Positions 33,517 to 42,687 of a stretch of DNA of 64,000 bases are shown piece by piece. Origin of the DNA: DASQJL01 sp036380835. GTDB taxonomy: Bacteria > Eisenbacteria > RBG-16-71-46 > SZUA-252. Position 1 is the stretch's first letter, and each line of letters opens with the position of its first letter. A program made the translations under genes and the position numbers. The notes beneath the pieces were generated by a model. The model searched no databases, was not told the DNA's origin, and saw nothing but the letters and a program-made list of their open reading frames with translations. The stretch spans positions 1-64,000 of the forward strand of contig DASVDZ010000036.1 in the NCBI GenBank assembly GCA_036380835.1. The letters run 5' to 3'.

Positions 33517-35256
33517 TCAAAGCGACGGCCCGTCGTCGTTCAGGAGCATCCGGCGGAGCAGCACGACCGGGAGCGCCCCCTGCGAAAGAATCGTGTCGTG
33601 GAACTTCGCCAGATCGAACGACGTCCCCTCCTTCTTCTGGAGGTCGTCCCGGAGCTTCCGGATCTGGAGCGCGCCCACCGTGTAGACGATGTACGTCGGA
33701 TCGAACGCGGCGCGATACGCCTCGCGCTCCGCGTTCGGCCGCTCCATCCCGGCGTGGTCGACGAAGTACTGCGTGGCCTCGTCCATCGACATGCCGCGCG
33801 TGTGGACCCGAAGCCCCACCTGGAGCCGGCACGAGCGGACGAGCGCCCAGCGGAGCATCCCGAATTCCTTCTTCGGGTCGTCCTTGGCGTAGCCGTGGTC
33901 GAAGAGCGCCTCCTCGACGTAGAGCCCCCACCCCTCGGCGAACGAGCCGCAGCCCATGGTCTTCCGCGCGTAGGTCGGCGCCTTGGGGCCGAACAGGTAG
34001 TGGACGTAGTGGCCGGGATAGCACTCGTGGATCGAGACCGAGGGGAGCGTCCAGCGGCTGTAGCCCTGGAGGTGCTGCTCGACCCGGTCGGGCGTCCAGT
34101 CCGCGCCGGGGAGCGTCACGTTGTAGTACGCGTCGCGCGCCTTCGTCTCGAGCGGTCCCGGGCCATCGAACGAGGCGAAGGATCGGCTCGCCGCGTACTC
34201 GGGGGTGGGGCGCACCCCGAGCGGAACCTCGGACGGCAGGTCGATGAAGTGCGACGAGACGCAGTAGTCGCGGAGCGACGCGAGGAGCGCGCGCACCTCG
34301 TCGAGGAGCCCGTCCTTCGCGGGGTGGTCGCGCCGCATCATGGCGATGACCGAGTCCATGGGGGCGCCCGGGGCGATCCGGGCGGCGCAGTCGCGATACC
34401 GCGTCTCGAGCCGCTCTAGCTCCCGCGAGCCGACCGCCAGGAGCGTGTCGACCGGCTCGTCGATCATCTCCTCGTCGTGGAGCCGCCTCCGGTAGTTCGG
34501 CTCCCCGAGGACGTAGGTGCCGTGGCTCCGCGGCATCAGGTCCTCGCGCAGCCACTTCACGTACGCGCGCGTCGCGTCCTCCGCGGTCTTCTTCGCGGCG
34601 GCGAACTTCCGGAGGAGCGACGGGTCCTTCACCGAGGCGAAGGCGCGGGTGACGTCGGTCTCCAGGTAGTCGATCGAGCCCTCGAGGTCCTCCGCCGCGA
34701 ACTGAACGAAGAGGGGCGGCGGATTCTCGAGATTCTCCTTCCCGTTCGCGAACAGCCGCGGCGCCAGCGCGAGGCGCGCGATCACCGACCGGAGCCGCTC
34801 CTCCGCGGGGGCGAACGGCCGCGCGATCAGGTTCTCGATGCTCCAGGCGAATCCGTAGCGCGAGGGGTCGTTCTGCCAGGGGCGGAGCACCGTCCACTCG
34901 AAGAGGCGTCCGTCCACGGTCCGTTGGAAGAAGGCGTAGTCGATCCTCGAGTCGGCGTCGAGCTTCGCCGGGTCGATCGTCTCGAGCGCGGCCAGCGTCG
35001 CCCGGAGCCGGGCGGCGTACCGGTCGATCGCCGCCTTCGAGTAGTCCTCGAGCTCGCGGTCGTGATCGTGCACGCCCATGTACGTCGCGTAGGACGGCTG
35101 GAACGCGAAGCTCTCATCGGTCGCGCTCCGGACGAGCGCCTCGAAGCGCTGCTGGTCGCCGCGGGGCGCCGTCGCGCCGGCGGCGGGAAGCGGGGCCCCC
35201 CAGACCACCCCCAGGAAGAGCGCGGCGGCGACGAACAGCGCGTGCGGTCGGTTCAT
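33517..35256 (-). CDS. DUF885-family secreted metallopeptidase-like protein
   Basis: 579 residues from the ATG at 35256. Signal peptide (ALFVAAALFLGVVWGAPLPAAG). DUF885 hallmarks: an HExxPGH-type metal-binding motif, here SIHECYPGHYVHYLFG, then TMGCGSFAEGWGLYVEEALFDHGYAKDDP with the downstream Glu, and TYIVYTVGALQIRKLRDDLQKK. The family looks like a zinc metallopeptidase and is periplasmic or exported. It lies with a gamma-glutamyl hydrolase and a 2-hydroxyacid dehydrogenase, so a role in catabolism of unusual peptides is a reasonable guess. It is 23 bp downstream of the TauE-like gene. Confidence 0.85.
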   Translation of the reverse strand: MNRPHALFVAAALFLGVVWGAPLPAAGATAPRGDQQRFEALVRSATDESFAFQPSYATYMGVHDHDRELEDYSKAAIDRYAARLRATLAALETIDPAKLDADSRIDYAFFQRTVDGRLFEWTVLRPWQNDPSRYGFAWSIENLIARPFAPAEERLRSVIARLALAPRLFANGKENLENPPPLFVQFAAEDLEGSIDYLETDVTRAFASVKDPSLLRKFAAAKKTAEDATRAYVKWLREDLMPRSHGTYVLGEPNYRRRLHDEEMIDEPVDTLLAVGSRELERLETRYRDCAARIAPGAPMDSVIAMMRRDHPAKDGLLDEVRALLASLRDYCVSSHFIDLPSEVPLGVRPTPEYAASRSFASFDGPGPLETKARDAYYNVTLPGADWTPDRVEQHLQGYSRWTLPSVSIHECYPGHYVHYLFGPKAPTYARKTMGCGSFAEGWGLYVEEALFDHGYAKDDPKKEFGMLRWALVRSCRLQVGLRVHTRGMSMDEATQYFVDHAGMERPNAEREAYRAAFDPTYIVYTVGALQIRKLRDDLQKKEGTSFDLAKFHDTILSQGALPVVLLRRMLLNDDGPSL

Positions 35257-35279
35257 CGAATCCTCCCTTTCCTCAGAGT

Positions 35280-36062
35280 TCAGGGGGCCGCCGGAGCCGC
35301 GCCCGCGCGGCTCCGGGGCCGACCGAAGATCATGCGCGCCGCGACCGCGACCAGGAAGATCGCGAAGAGGCGCGAGAGCGTGGGGCCCCGCGTCACCTGG
35401 GCGAGGCTCGCCCCCAGGAGGGCGCCCGCGGCCCCTCCGGCGAGAAGGGCCGGGAGGCCGGGCCGCGCGGCCAATCCGCCGCGCGCGTACGAGACGACGC
35501 CGGCGACGCCGACCGGAACGATCATCAGGAGCGCGATCCCCTGGGCCGCGTGCTGCGCGACCCCCTGCCCGAGGACGAGGAGCGGCACGAGGATCGTCCC
35601 CCCGCCGATACCGAGGAGCCCGGCGAGGAACCCAACGCCGAACCCCAGCGCCGCGTTCGCCCCCCAAGGCCAGGCCGCGGCGGTCGCCGTCGCGGCGGGC
35701 GGCGCCATGAGGAGCCGCGCGGCGGTGGCCAGGATGGCGACGCCGAAGGCGCGACGAAGCCACGTTCCCGGCGTGCGCCGAGCCGCGCGCGCGCCGAGGG
35801 CGACGCCGGGCACCGCGCCCGCCGCGAGGATCAGCGCGAGCGCCAGGTCGAGGCGCTCGTGCGTCAGGTACGGGACGACCGCGACGAGCGCCGCGACGAT
35901 GATGAAGGCAAGGGACGTCGCCTGCGCCTCGTGTTGCGACTCGCCCACGACGTGGGTGAGGAGCGGCACGAGCAGGATGCCACCCCCGACGCCCATCATT
36001 CCGCCCAGGGCGCCCGAGACGAGCCCGAGTCCGATCATCAGGGGAAGCGCGTGTCGCGTCAT
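35280..36062 (-). CDS. TauE/SafE-family membrane protein
   Basis: 260 residues from the ATG at 36062. About eight membrane helices; typical motifs include GLVSGALGGMMGVGGGILLVPLL and GFGVGFLAGLLGIGGGTILVPLLVLG (the duplicated GxGGG inner-repeat signature), plus QHEAQATSLAFIIVAA. TauE/SafE proteins are exporters or permeases of sulfur-containing or organic anions. The substrate here is unknown. It is the first gene of the four-gene minus-strand set, divergent from the histidine kinase. Confidence 0.9.
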   Translation of the reverse strand: MTRHALPLMIGLGLVSGALGGMMGVGGGILLVPLLTHVVGESQHEAQATSLAFIIVAALVAVVPYLTHERLDLALALILAAGAVPGVALGARAARRTPGTWLRRAFGVAILATAARLLMAPPAATATAAAWPWGANAALGFGVGFLAGLLGIGGGTILVPLLVLGQGVAQHAAQGIALLMIVPVGVAGVVSYARGGLAARPGLPALLAGGAAGALLGASLAQVTRGPTLSRLFAIFLVAVAARMIFGRPRSRAGAAPAAP

Positions 36063-36103
36063 GGCTTGGCAGGGCACCGTAGCACAGCCGGACGCCGCGC
36101 GCG

Positions 36104-36133
36104 TTGACATTCCGGAACCCGGGCGCCTACGCT
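36104..36133 (+). promoter_or_regulatory. Sigma70-type promoter of the two-component operon
   Basis: TTGACA (36104-36109), 18 nt, TACGCT (36128-36133). The -35 is perfect. The predicted start of transcription is near 36140, about 20 bp before the ATG at 36161. Confidence 0.55.
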
Positions 36134-36160
36134 TCGGCGCCGCCGTCGCGCGGCAACGCC

Positions 36161-37549
36161 ATGTTCCCCCAACGACACAGCATCCGCGCCCGCGTCTATT
36201 GGACGCTCGTCTTCCTCGCCGCCCTCGTCCTGGTCATGAACGGGACGATCTTCTATTCGATCAAGAAGTCGCAGGCGCTGCTCGACGTGGAGCTGGGGAA
36301 GCGGCTCGAGGGGACCGCCCAGATCGCGGCGCTCGTCGTGAAGCCCGAACAGGTCGACGCGCTGACGGCGGCGGCGCCGCCGTCCGATTCGACCGCGGCC
36401 GATTCGGTCCTCACCGACTTCGTGATCCAGATGGACGCCATCGAGGCCTCCGACAAGATCCGCACCGAGTGGGCCCACGTCGCGGAGGGCGCGGAGGCGT
36501 CGAACATCGTCCTGCTCGATCCGGGATCGCGCGTGCTGCTCCGGCTGCACGAGCCGTTCGGCTTCGAGCGCGACGTCCTGACGCTGGACCGCGTCGCGCT
36601 GACCCGCGCGTTCATTGGCGAGGCGTCGCACTCGGCGCTCTATCAGAAGGACAACCAGTACCTCCGTTCGGGATACGCGCCGGTCCAGGACGCCGACGGG
36701 AACGTCCGCGGCGTCGTGGTCGTGGAGGGGGCGTCGAGCGCGTTCCGTCCTCTCGAGGCCATCCGGCGCTCCCTGATCGGCGCGGCGATCTTCGCCTCGC
36801 TCCTCGTCGTGTTGATCGGCCTGGGCTACGTCCGCACGGTGGGGCAGCTCAACCGCATGGAGGAGAATCTCCGGCACACCGACTTGCTGGCGTCGGTGGG
36901 CCAGGTGGCCGCCGGCGTGGCCCACGAGATCCGGAACCCGCTCGCCGTGCTGCGCGGGGCCACCTCGCGCCTCAACAAGGTGGAGAGCCTGAGCGCGGCC
37001 CAGCGCGGCGAGCTCCTCGCCATGATCGACGAGGAATTGAACCGGATGGGCTCGGTGGTCCAGAACTTCCTCGACCTCTCGCGCCGTCCCAAGGAGGAGC
37101 CGCAGCAGTTCGAGCTGAAGCCGGTCCTGGAGCGGTCGCTCGACATCCTTCGGGTCGAGCTGGGCCGTTCCAAGGTCGCGGTCGAGCTGGAATGGAAGGC
37201 GCCGGACGCGCTGACCCTCCTGGGAGACCCGCACGCGATGCACCACGTCTTCCTCAACCTGGCGCTCAACGCCCGCGACGTCATGCCGGCCGGCGGGCGC
37301 CTCACGGTGCGGGTGCGGTCGAGGCGGGGCGAGGCGCGCATCCAATTCGAGGACACGGGCCCCGGCGTGCCGCGCGCGCTTCGCGACAAGATCTTCGAGC
37401 CCTTCTACACGACGCGGGCCACCGGAACGGGGCTCGGGCTCGCCTTCGTCGATCGGATCGTCACGGAGCACGGCGGATCGGTTACAGTAGGGAACGCCCC
37501 CACGGGGGGCGCGGTGTTCGAGATCCTCCTCCCCGTCGAGAACGGATAG
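36161..37549 (+). CDS. NtrB-type membrane sensor histidine kinase
   Basis: 462 residues from the ATG at 36161. One membrane helix (~9-30), a ~170-residue periplasmic sensor region with little similarity to known domains, a second helix (~205-225), then HisKA (GVAHEIRNPLAVLRGA, phospho-His) and HATPase_c (LNLALNARDVMPAGG, DTGPGVPRA, TGTGLGLAFVDRI). No HAMP or PAS domain is evident. It is three bases from the response regulator, and the two form a cognate pair. Confidence 0.93.
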   Translation: MFPQRHSIRARVYWTLVFLAALVLVMNGTIFYSIKKSQALLDVELGKRLEGTAQIAALVVKPEQVDALTAAAPPSDSTAADSVLTDFVIQMDAIEASDKIRTEWAHVAEGAEASNIVLLDPGSRVLLRLHEPFGFERDVLTLDRVALTRAFIGEASHSALYQKDNQYLRSGYAPVQDADGNVRGVVVVEGASSAFRPLEAIRRSLIGAAIFASLLVVLIGLGYVRTVGQLNRMEENLRHTDLLASVGQVAAGVAHEIRNPLAVLRGATSRLNKVESLSAAQRGELLAMIDEELNRMGSVVQNFLDLSRRPKEEPQQFELKPVLERSLDILRVELGRSKVAVELEWKAPDALTLLGDPHAMHHVFLNLALNARDVMPAGGRLTVRVRSRRGEARIQFEDTGPGVPRALRDKIFEPFYTTRATGTGLGLAFVDRIVTEHGGSVTVGNAPTGGAVFEILLPVENG

Positions 37550-37552
37550 GTC

Positions 37553-38950
37553 ATGGCCGAACGAATCCTGGTTGCCGAAGACAAAGAGAACCTCTGCCGC
37601 CTCATCGAGGCCACCCTGTCCGAGACGGGCTACGAGGTCGCGGTCGCGCTCGGCGGCGACGCCGCCATCCACGAGCTCTCGGCGCGCCCCTTCGACCTGG
37701 TGATCACCGACATGCGGATGCCCGGCGCGAGCGGAGCCGAGGTCTTCCGGCACGCGCGGACGCAGTCCTACCAGCCCGACGTGATCATCATGACCGCCTT
37801 CGGCGACGCGCGCGAGGCGGTCCAGATGATGAAGGAGGGCGCGGCCGACTACATCCTCAAGGACAACATCCTCGAGGAGCTGCCCGTGCGGGTGCGGCAG
37901 GTGCTCGACCACCGGAAGCTCCGCGCGGAGTCGACCGTCCTGAAGGGGCGGATCGAGAACCTGCGCGAGCAGAATCCGCTCCACCGGTTCGAGACGATCG
38001 TCGGGCAGAGCCCGGCGATGCGCGACGCGCTCGGCCTGGCGCAGCGCGTGGCCCCCACCGACGCGAGCGTCCTGCTCCTGGGCGAGAGCGGAACGGGCAA
38101 GGAAGTCTTCGCGCAGGCGATCCACGCGTCGAGCCATCGCGCCGACGCGCCGTTCGTGCCGGTCAACTGCGGCGCCCTCCCCGAGACGCTCCTCGAATCG
38201 GAGCTCTTCGGACACGAGCGGGGCGCGTTCACCGGCGCGATCCGCACCAAACCCGGACGGTTCGAGGTCGCCGACCAGGGGACCGTCTTCCTGGACGAGA
38301 TCGGCGAGCTGCCGCAGAGCACGCAGGTCAAGCTCCTCCGCTTCCTCCAGGACCACATCTATGTCCGGGTCGGCGGCGAGGAGATGCGCCGCGCCGACGT
38401 CCGCATCCTGGCCGCGACGAACCGGCATCTGGAGGAGATGATCCACGAGGGGCGCTTCCGCGAGGACCTCTTCTACCGCCTGAACGTCTTCCCGATCCGG
38501 CTCGTCCCCCTGCGCGAGCGCCGGGAGGACATCCCCGCCCTGGTCACGCACTTCCTGGCGTCGCAGGAGCGCTCGATCGATGGCCTCTCGCCGGAGGCGC
38601 TCGAGTACCTCCGCTCGTACGACTTCCCGGGCAACATCCGCGAGCTCCAGAACCTGATCGAGCGCGCCTGCATTCTCGCGGGGAAGGGGCCGATCCTTCG
38701 CGACCACTTCCCGCTCGAGCGCCGGCGGGCCGCGACCGAATCGGTCGACCTCCTGGCCATGGGCCTGAGCCTCGAGCAGATGGAAAAGCGCATGATCCTC
38801 GAAGCGCTGGACAAGGCGCAGGGGAACAAGACCAAGGCCGCCGCGCTGCTCGGGATCTCCCGGCGGGCGCTCTACTCGCGCATGGAGAGTCATGGGGTCC
38901 CCATCGGCGCGGTCGAGGCGGAATCGAGCGAGTCGCCCGCCAGCGGGTGA
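37553..38950 (+). CDS. NtrC-family sigma54-dependent response regulator
   Basis: 465 residues. Receiver domain (~1-120; DLVITDMRMPG with phospho-Asp ~51, Lys in ADYILKDN), AAA+ domain (~145-375; Walker A LGESGTGKE, the sigma54-contact loop ERGAFTGAI intact, Walker B VFLDEIGELP, EDLFYRLNVFPIRL) and a Fis-type helix-turn-helix at the C-terminus (NKTKAAALLGISRRALYSRM). An intact GAFTGA means that it should activate sigma54 holoenzyme. A sigma54-like promoter stands about 195 bp downstream, in front of the next gene. Confidence 0.95.
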   Translation: MAERILVAEDKENLCRLIEATLSETGYEVAVALGGDAAIHELSARPFDLVITDMRMPGASGAEVFRHARTQSYQPDVIIMTAFGDAREAVQMMKEGAADYILKDNILEELPVRVRQVLDHRKLRAESTVLKGRIENLREQNPLHRFETIVGQSPAMRDALGLAQRVAPTDASVLLLGESGTGKEVFAQAIHASSHRADAPFVPVNCGALPETLLESELFGHERGAFTGAIRTKPGRFEVADQGTVFLDEIGELPQSTQVKLLRFLQDHIYVRVGGEEMRRADVRILAATNRHLEEMIHEGRFREDLFYRLNVFPIRLVPLRERREDIPALVTHFLASQERSIDGLSPEALEYLRSYDFPGNIRELQNLIERACILAGKGPILRDHFPLERRRAATESVDLLAMGLSLEQMEKRMILEALDKAQGNKTKAAALLGISRRALYSRMESHGVPIGAVEAESSESPASG

Positions 38951-39145
38951 TCGGCCGCCGCCCCCGAATCTCTCTCCATTCCACCCCTATACCCAACCGT
39001 ACGCGCCCGACGACCCGGCGTCCCGATTGGGAACGGTCGGCGTCCGACAGGTGTGCCCCAGCGACACGCGGCGCCGTCGGCTAACTCCTCGCAACCAAAC
39101 GCGTTCATCGTCACGGGTCGGTAATCGTGCCCATAACTCGTTACG

Positions 39146-39161
39146 TGGCTCGGAGTTTGCT
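39146..39161 (+). promoter_or_regulatory. Sigma54-type (-24/-12) promoter
   Basis: TGGCTC, 5 nt, TTGCT: the invariant GG (39147-39148) and GC (39159-39160) are 12 bp apart, as required. Only one of the six -24 bases (A to T) deviates from TGGCAC-N5-TTGCW. Transcription would start near 39172, 75 bp before the secreted helical protein at 39247. Confidence 0.65.
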
Positions 39162-39172
39162 ACTTCTACCTC

Positions 39173-39203
39173 CGACCATGTTCCCCCCTTGCCGGTATGG
39201 TCG
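39173..39203 (+). promoter_or_regulatory. Inverted repeat downstream of the sigma54 promoter
   Basis: CGACCAT (39173-39179) and ATGGTCG (39197-39203), 7-bp perfect arms with a 17-nt spacer, at the predicted start of transcription. It could be an operator or a leader hairpin. Confidence 0.35.
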
Positions 39204-39246
39204 AAGTGAACGTTGATCCGAATCGCGACCGATAGGGCGACCGGAA

Positions 39247-40137
39247 ATGCGCGCGCGCATGCTACAGCCGATGACGTGGCTCCTCGCGCTCGGGCTCTTC
39301 TTGCCCGGCGCGGGCGCTCGCTCGAGCACGCTCGACGAGAAGGTCTACGGCCCCTTCCCCGTCCGTTTCGCCTCCACGCAGCGTCCTGATTCCCTCGAGA
39401 TCTCCGAGGCCGAGCGTGTCGCCCGCGAAGTCGTGCGGACCGACCGGCTCCTCGGCGAGGTCGACGCGAGGGTCGGGCGGACGAAGAACGCCAAGGCCCA
39501 AGCCGACCTCGACAGCGCGCGGACCCGCCAGGGGGAATCCAAGGCCGCGCTGAATACGAGCCTCTTCGCCCGCGCCATGCGCCTCACGCTCGAGGCGCGC
39601 GCGCTCGGGAAGAGCGCCCTGATCAAGGTCGGACCGGCCAACCAGGACCCCGACTTCGTGTCCCGCGCGCTCGACCAGACCGACGACGCGCTCCATCGCG
39701 CCGACGACCTGCTCGACGCCGGCGCGGCGCAGGACGCGCGCCGGCGGTTCGAGGCGCTCAAGGGCCAGCAGAAGGGCGCGCACGAGACATTCAAGGACGG
39801 GAATTATCCGAGCGCCTACGCCACCACGCGCAAGGTCCGGGACGGCGTGCTCGACCTGCTTCGGCAGATCGCCGACCTCCCCGTGTCGGAGGACACGGCC
39901 CGGAAGGCGATCCGGCGCGCCGAGCGCGCGCTCTCCCAGGTGGACGAGGACCTCGGCGGGCATCCGGCGGCGCCGGCGCAGCGTCTCGAGCGCGAGGCGC
40001 GTGATCAGATGCAGAAGGCGCGGTGGTCCTACGCGAGGAAGAGCTACCGCGACGCGCTGCTCCACGCCAAGCTGGTGGAGCGGAACCTCGAGCTCGCGAT
40101 CGACGCGGAGCGGGTCGCTACGAGCCGCAGCGAATAG
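39247..40137 (+). CDS. Secreted alpha-helical protein of unknown function
   Basis: 296 residues with a signal sequence (MTWLLALGLFLPGAGA). The rest is predicted almost fully helical, with long heptad-like stretches (SEAERVAREVVRTDRLLGEVDARVG, DQTDDALHRADDLLDAGAAQDARRRFEALKGQ, TARKAIRRAERALSQVDEDLG). No family recognised. It follows the NtrC-type pair and its own sigma54-type promoter, so it is probably a target of that system. Its last 20 bp overlap the convergent phosphatase gene. Confidence 0.65.
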   Translation: MRARMLQPMTWLLALGLFLPGAGARSSTLDEKVYGPFPVRFASTQRPDSLEISEAERVAREVVRTDRLLGEVDARVGRTKNAKAQADLDSARTRQGESKAALNTSLFARAMRLTLEARALGKSALIKVGPANQDPDFVSRALDQTDDALHRADDLLDAGAAQDARRRFEALKGQQKGAHETFKDGNYPSAYATTRKVRDGVLDLLRQIADLPVSEDTARKAIRRAERALSQVDEDLGGHPAAPAQRLEREARDQMQKARWSYARKSYRDALLHAKLVERNLELAIDAERVATSRSE

Positions 40138-41788
40138 CCGTCACCGTCACGTCGTCGGCCAGCTGCCCCTCGCCGCTGAACTCCCTCACGCGGCGAATGA
40201 GCGCCTCCACCACGTCGAGCGGCTTCAGCCCGGGCGTCGAGCGCAGGAACTCGACCAGGCGCTCCTCGCCGAACTCCTCCTCGGCCGGCGCGGGGCTCCG
40301 CGCTTCGGTCACCCCGTCGCTGTAGAGGAGCAGCAGGTCCCCGGCCCCCAGCGTCAGCGACGCCGCCTCGTACTCCGCCTCCGGAAAGACCCCCAGGAGG
40401 AGCCCGCCCGTCGAGAGTGTCTCGATCTCCCCCGTCGCGCGGAGCACGTACGGGGGATTGTGGCCGCCGTTCACGTACGTGACGCGGCGCTGGTCGCAGT
40501 CGATCTCGGCGAGGAAGAGGGTGATGAAGCGGAGCCCGTGCACGTTCTGGTGGATGGAGCGGTTGAGCCGCCCCATGATCTCGCGGAGCGGCCGCTCGGT
40601 CTCGGTCTGCGCGCGGACGGTCGCGTGGAGATGGGTCATCAGGAGCGCCGCCGCCATCCCCTTGCCGGCGACGTCGCCCAGACCGACGACGAGCCGTCCC
40701 CCTTCGCCGACCACGTAGTCGAAGTAGTCGCCCCCGACGTCGAAGGAGGGAATGTTGCGGCCGGCGACGGAGATCGGCCCGCGCACGAGCGGATCGACGG
40801 GCAGGAGCGTCTGCTGGAGGGTGGCCGCGCGCCGGAGCTCCTCCTGCATCCGCTTCTGCCCCTCGAGCGCCTCCTGCTGCTCGGTCTCGCGGATCTTGAC
40901 CGCCGCGAGGTGCGCGATCAGCGTGAGCAACCGGAGGTCGGAGTCCTCGAACGGCATCGGCGCGGCGACGTTGTCCACGTAGAGGAGCCCCAGGACGTCG
41001 CCGTCGTGCCAGAGCGGGGCGCACATGGCCGAGTGAATCCGTTGCTGGATCACGCTCACCTGCTCGCGGAACCGGGTGTCGCTCTGCGCGTCGCTCGTGA
41101 GGATCGCCTGCTTCTGCTCGATGGCCGCCCGCGCGATGGTCCGGCTCACGACGATGTCGCCCTCCGGCGCGCCGACCGCCTGCTTCACGGCCTTCGCGTA
41201 GAGCTGGTCCGATCCCCGCTCGCGGAGGAGGATCGCGGTCCGGTCGGCGCGGAGCACGTCCGCCGCCAGGTTCACGATGAACTCGAAGAGGTCCTCGAGG
41301 CGGCGATGGGCGAGCAGCTCCAGCCCGACGCGGTCGACCGCCCTCATGAAGTGGCCCATCCGCTCCGCCGTGATTCCGACGTTGATGGCGCTCGTCCCGA
41401 CGCCGGTCTCGAATTCCTCGACCGACAGGGAGCGCATCGTCATCGGCCCCTCGACGTCGGCGACCCGCGCGGTGCCGTGGCCCGCCGGCGCGGCGTAGAT
41501 CACCTGGAAGTTGCCGAGCTGGACCAGGTCGCCGGGCACGAGGCGCGTCGCGGCCTCGATGCGGCGGCCGTTCACCTTCGTGCCGTTCTTGCTCCCGGCG
41601 TCCTCGACGTGCCACGCCCCGTCCCGGAAGAGGAAGCGCGCGTGATTGCGCGAGACCGACGCGTCGGTCAGGACGATCCGGTTTCCCTGCGCGCGGCCGA
41701 CGGCGCACGGCGAGGCCGGGTCGAGGTCGACGCGCTCCGGCTCCGCGCCCGGGCGGCGCACCATTAGGTATTGGCTCTCGTCGGGCAT
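40118..41788 (-). CDS. FHA-GAF-SpoIIE (PP2C) protein phosphatase
   Basis: 556 residues; the ATG at 41788 (MPDESQ) was chosen because it directly precedes the FHA domain. Domains: FHA at ~27-100 (GRAQGNRIVL, SRNHARFLF, DAGSKNGTKVNG), a phosphothreonine reader; GAF at ~150-310; and a SpoIIE/PP2C-type domain at ~340-550 (SFDVGGDYFDY, LGDVAGKGMAAAL, VNGGHNPPYVL, LLLYSDGVTEA), with metal-binding Asp residues in place. It probably removes phosphate from a serine, for example of an anti-sigma-factor antagonist, under GAF ligand control. No partner anti-sigma gene is adjacent. Confidence 0.92.
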   Translation of the reverse strand: MPDESQYLMVRRPGAEPERVDLDPASPCAVGRAQGNRIVLTDASVSRNHARFLFRDGAWHVEDAGSKNGTKVNGRRIEAATRLVPGDLVQLGNFQVIYAAPAGHGTARVADVEGPMTMRSLSVEEFETGVGTSAINVGITAERMGHFMRAVDRVGLELLAHRRLEDLFEFIVNLAADVLRADRTAILLRERGSDQLYAKAVKQAVGAPEGDIVVSRTIARAAIEQKQAILTSDAQSDTRFREQVSVIQQRIHSAMCAPLWHDGDVLGLLYVDNVAAPMPFEDSDLRLLTLIAHLAAVKIRETEQQEALEGQKRMQEELRRAATLQQTLLPVDPLVRGPISVAGRNIPSFDVGGDYFDYVVGEGGRLVVGLGDVAGKGMAAALLMTHLHATVRAQTETERPLREIMGRLNRSIHQNVHGLRFITLFLAEIDCDQRRVTYVNGGHNPPYVLRATGEIETLSTGGLLLGVFPEAEYEAASLTLGAGDLLLLYSDGVTEARSPAPAEEEFGEERLVEFLRSTPGLKPLDVVEALIRRVREFSGEGQLADDVTVTAIRCGS

Positions 41789-41850
41789 GAGCGGTAGTCT
41801 CCAGCCTCTACGTCCACGTTGCAACATGGAAGGCGACGGGAGGACACCCG

Positions 41851-42687
41851 ATGTCGATGAAAGAGGCGTGGCGATTCGCGTCGGCGTCGCTTCGAGGCTT
41901 CACGTGGGGAGCGTACGCACCGTTCTTCTGGATCCTGGCGATCGAGGTGATCTACCTCTTTCTGTCCGTCAATCTAGGTGCCCCCTGGGGCATGGCGACG
42001 GCGGGCGCGCTCGCCGCGCGCATCGCGGGCGACGGGACGCGGCACTACCCCGCGATCTTCGTGGCGCTGCCCGCGATCTTCTCGTACGTGGACGCGGCCC
42101 TGTACACGGTGCTCGGGGCGGCGTTCATTCCGCTCGCGATCACGCGCGTCCTCCGGGCGCCGTCGCGGGCCCCCGGCCGGGCGCCGACGGCGTCGCGCGT
42201 GCGCGGCGCGGTGCTTCCGACGTTTCTCGCGTTCGCCCTCGTGTTGGTTCTCCTCTTCTTCTGGGAGATCGCGATTCCGCGGATCGTGGCACCCCTCGTC
42301 GCGATCGCCGTCCGGCTGGGACCCCTCGCGAATCTGGTGACCTGGGTGGTGGGCGTCCTGGTGGGGCTCGCCCTCTCCGCGCTCGCGCTCTGCGTTCCGA
42401 TCGTGGCGGTCAGGGAAGGAGGTGGGCTCAGGGCGCTCGGGGCGGGGTTCGGGGACGGGTTCCGATTCCTGCCCTCCAACTACCCGATCATCGTCCTCTT
42501 CTCGGCGCCGGCGCTCGTGATCCAGGCGATCGTGCAGCTCATGGGGGGCCTCCTGGTGAACCGGCTCACGCCGGAGGTCATGCCGGTGCTCCTCTTGGCC
42601 TATGCGATCCTGGCGAGCCTGGCGAACTACTTCGTCTATTCTGCCGCGACGCGACTGCACGCGTCGGCGGTTCGGGAGGGCGCATGA
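41851..42687 (+). CDS. Multi-pass membrane protein
   Basis: 278 residues with about five to six hydrophobic segments: FFWILAIEVIYLFLSV near 26-41, a run around 70-100, LPTFLAFALVLVLLFFWEIAI at ~122-142, LVTWVVGVLVGLALSALALCVPIVAV near 163-188, IIVLFSAPALVIQAIVQLMGGLL and LLLAYAILASLANYFVYSA. No recognised domain; it may be distantly related to bacterial DUF4013/YciC-type membrane proteins. It overlaps the TPR lipoprotein gene by 4 bp, so the two are translationally coupled and may work together. Confidence 0.65.
   Translation: MSMKEAWRFASASLRGFTWGAYAPFFWILAIEVIYLFLSVNLGAPWGMATAGALAARIAGDGTRHYPAIFVALPAIFSYVDAALYTVLGAAFIPLAITRVLRAPSRAPGRAPTASRVRGAVLPTFLAFALVLVLLFFWEIAIPRIVAPLVAIAVRLGPLANLVTWVVGVLVGLALSALALCVPIVAVREGGGLRALGAGFGDGFRFLPSNYPIIVLFSAPALVIQAIVQLMGGLLVNRLTPEVMPVLLLAYAILASLANYFVYSAATRLHASAVREGA

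Noticed and set aside
34477..39084. 1535-codon plus-strand open frame
   Set aside because: Crosses several well-supported genes on both strands (DUF885, TauE, kinase, regulator) and shows only shadow-type composition.
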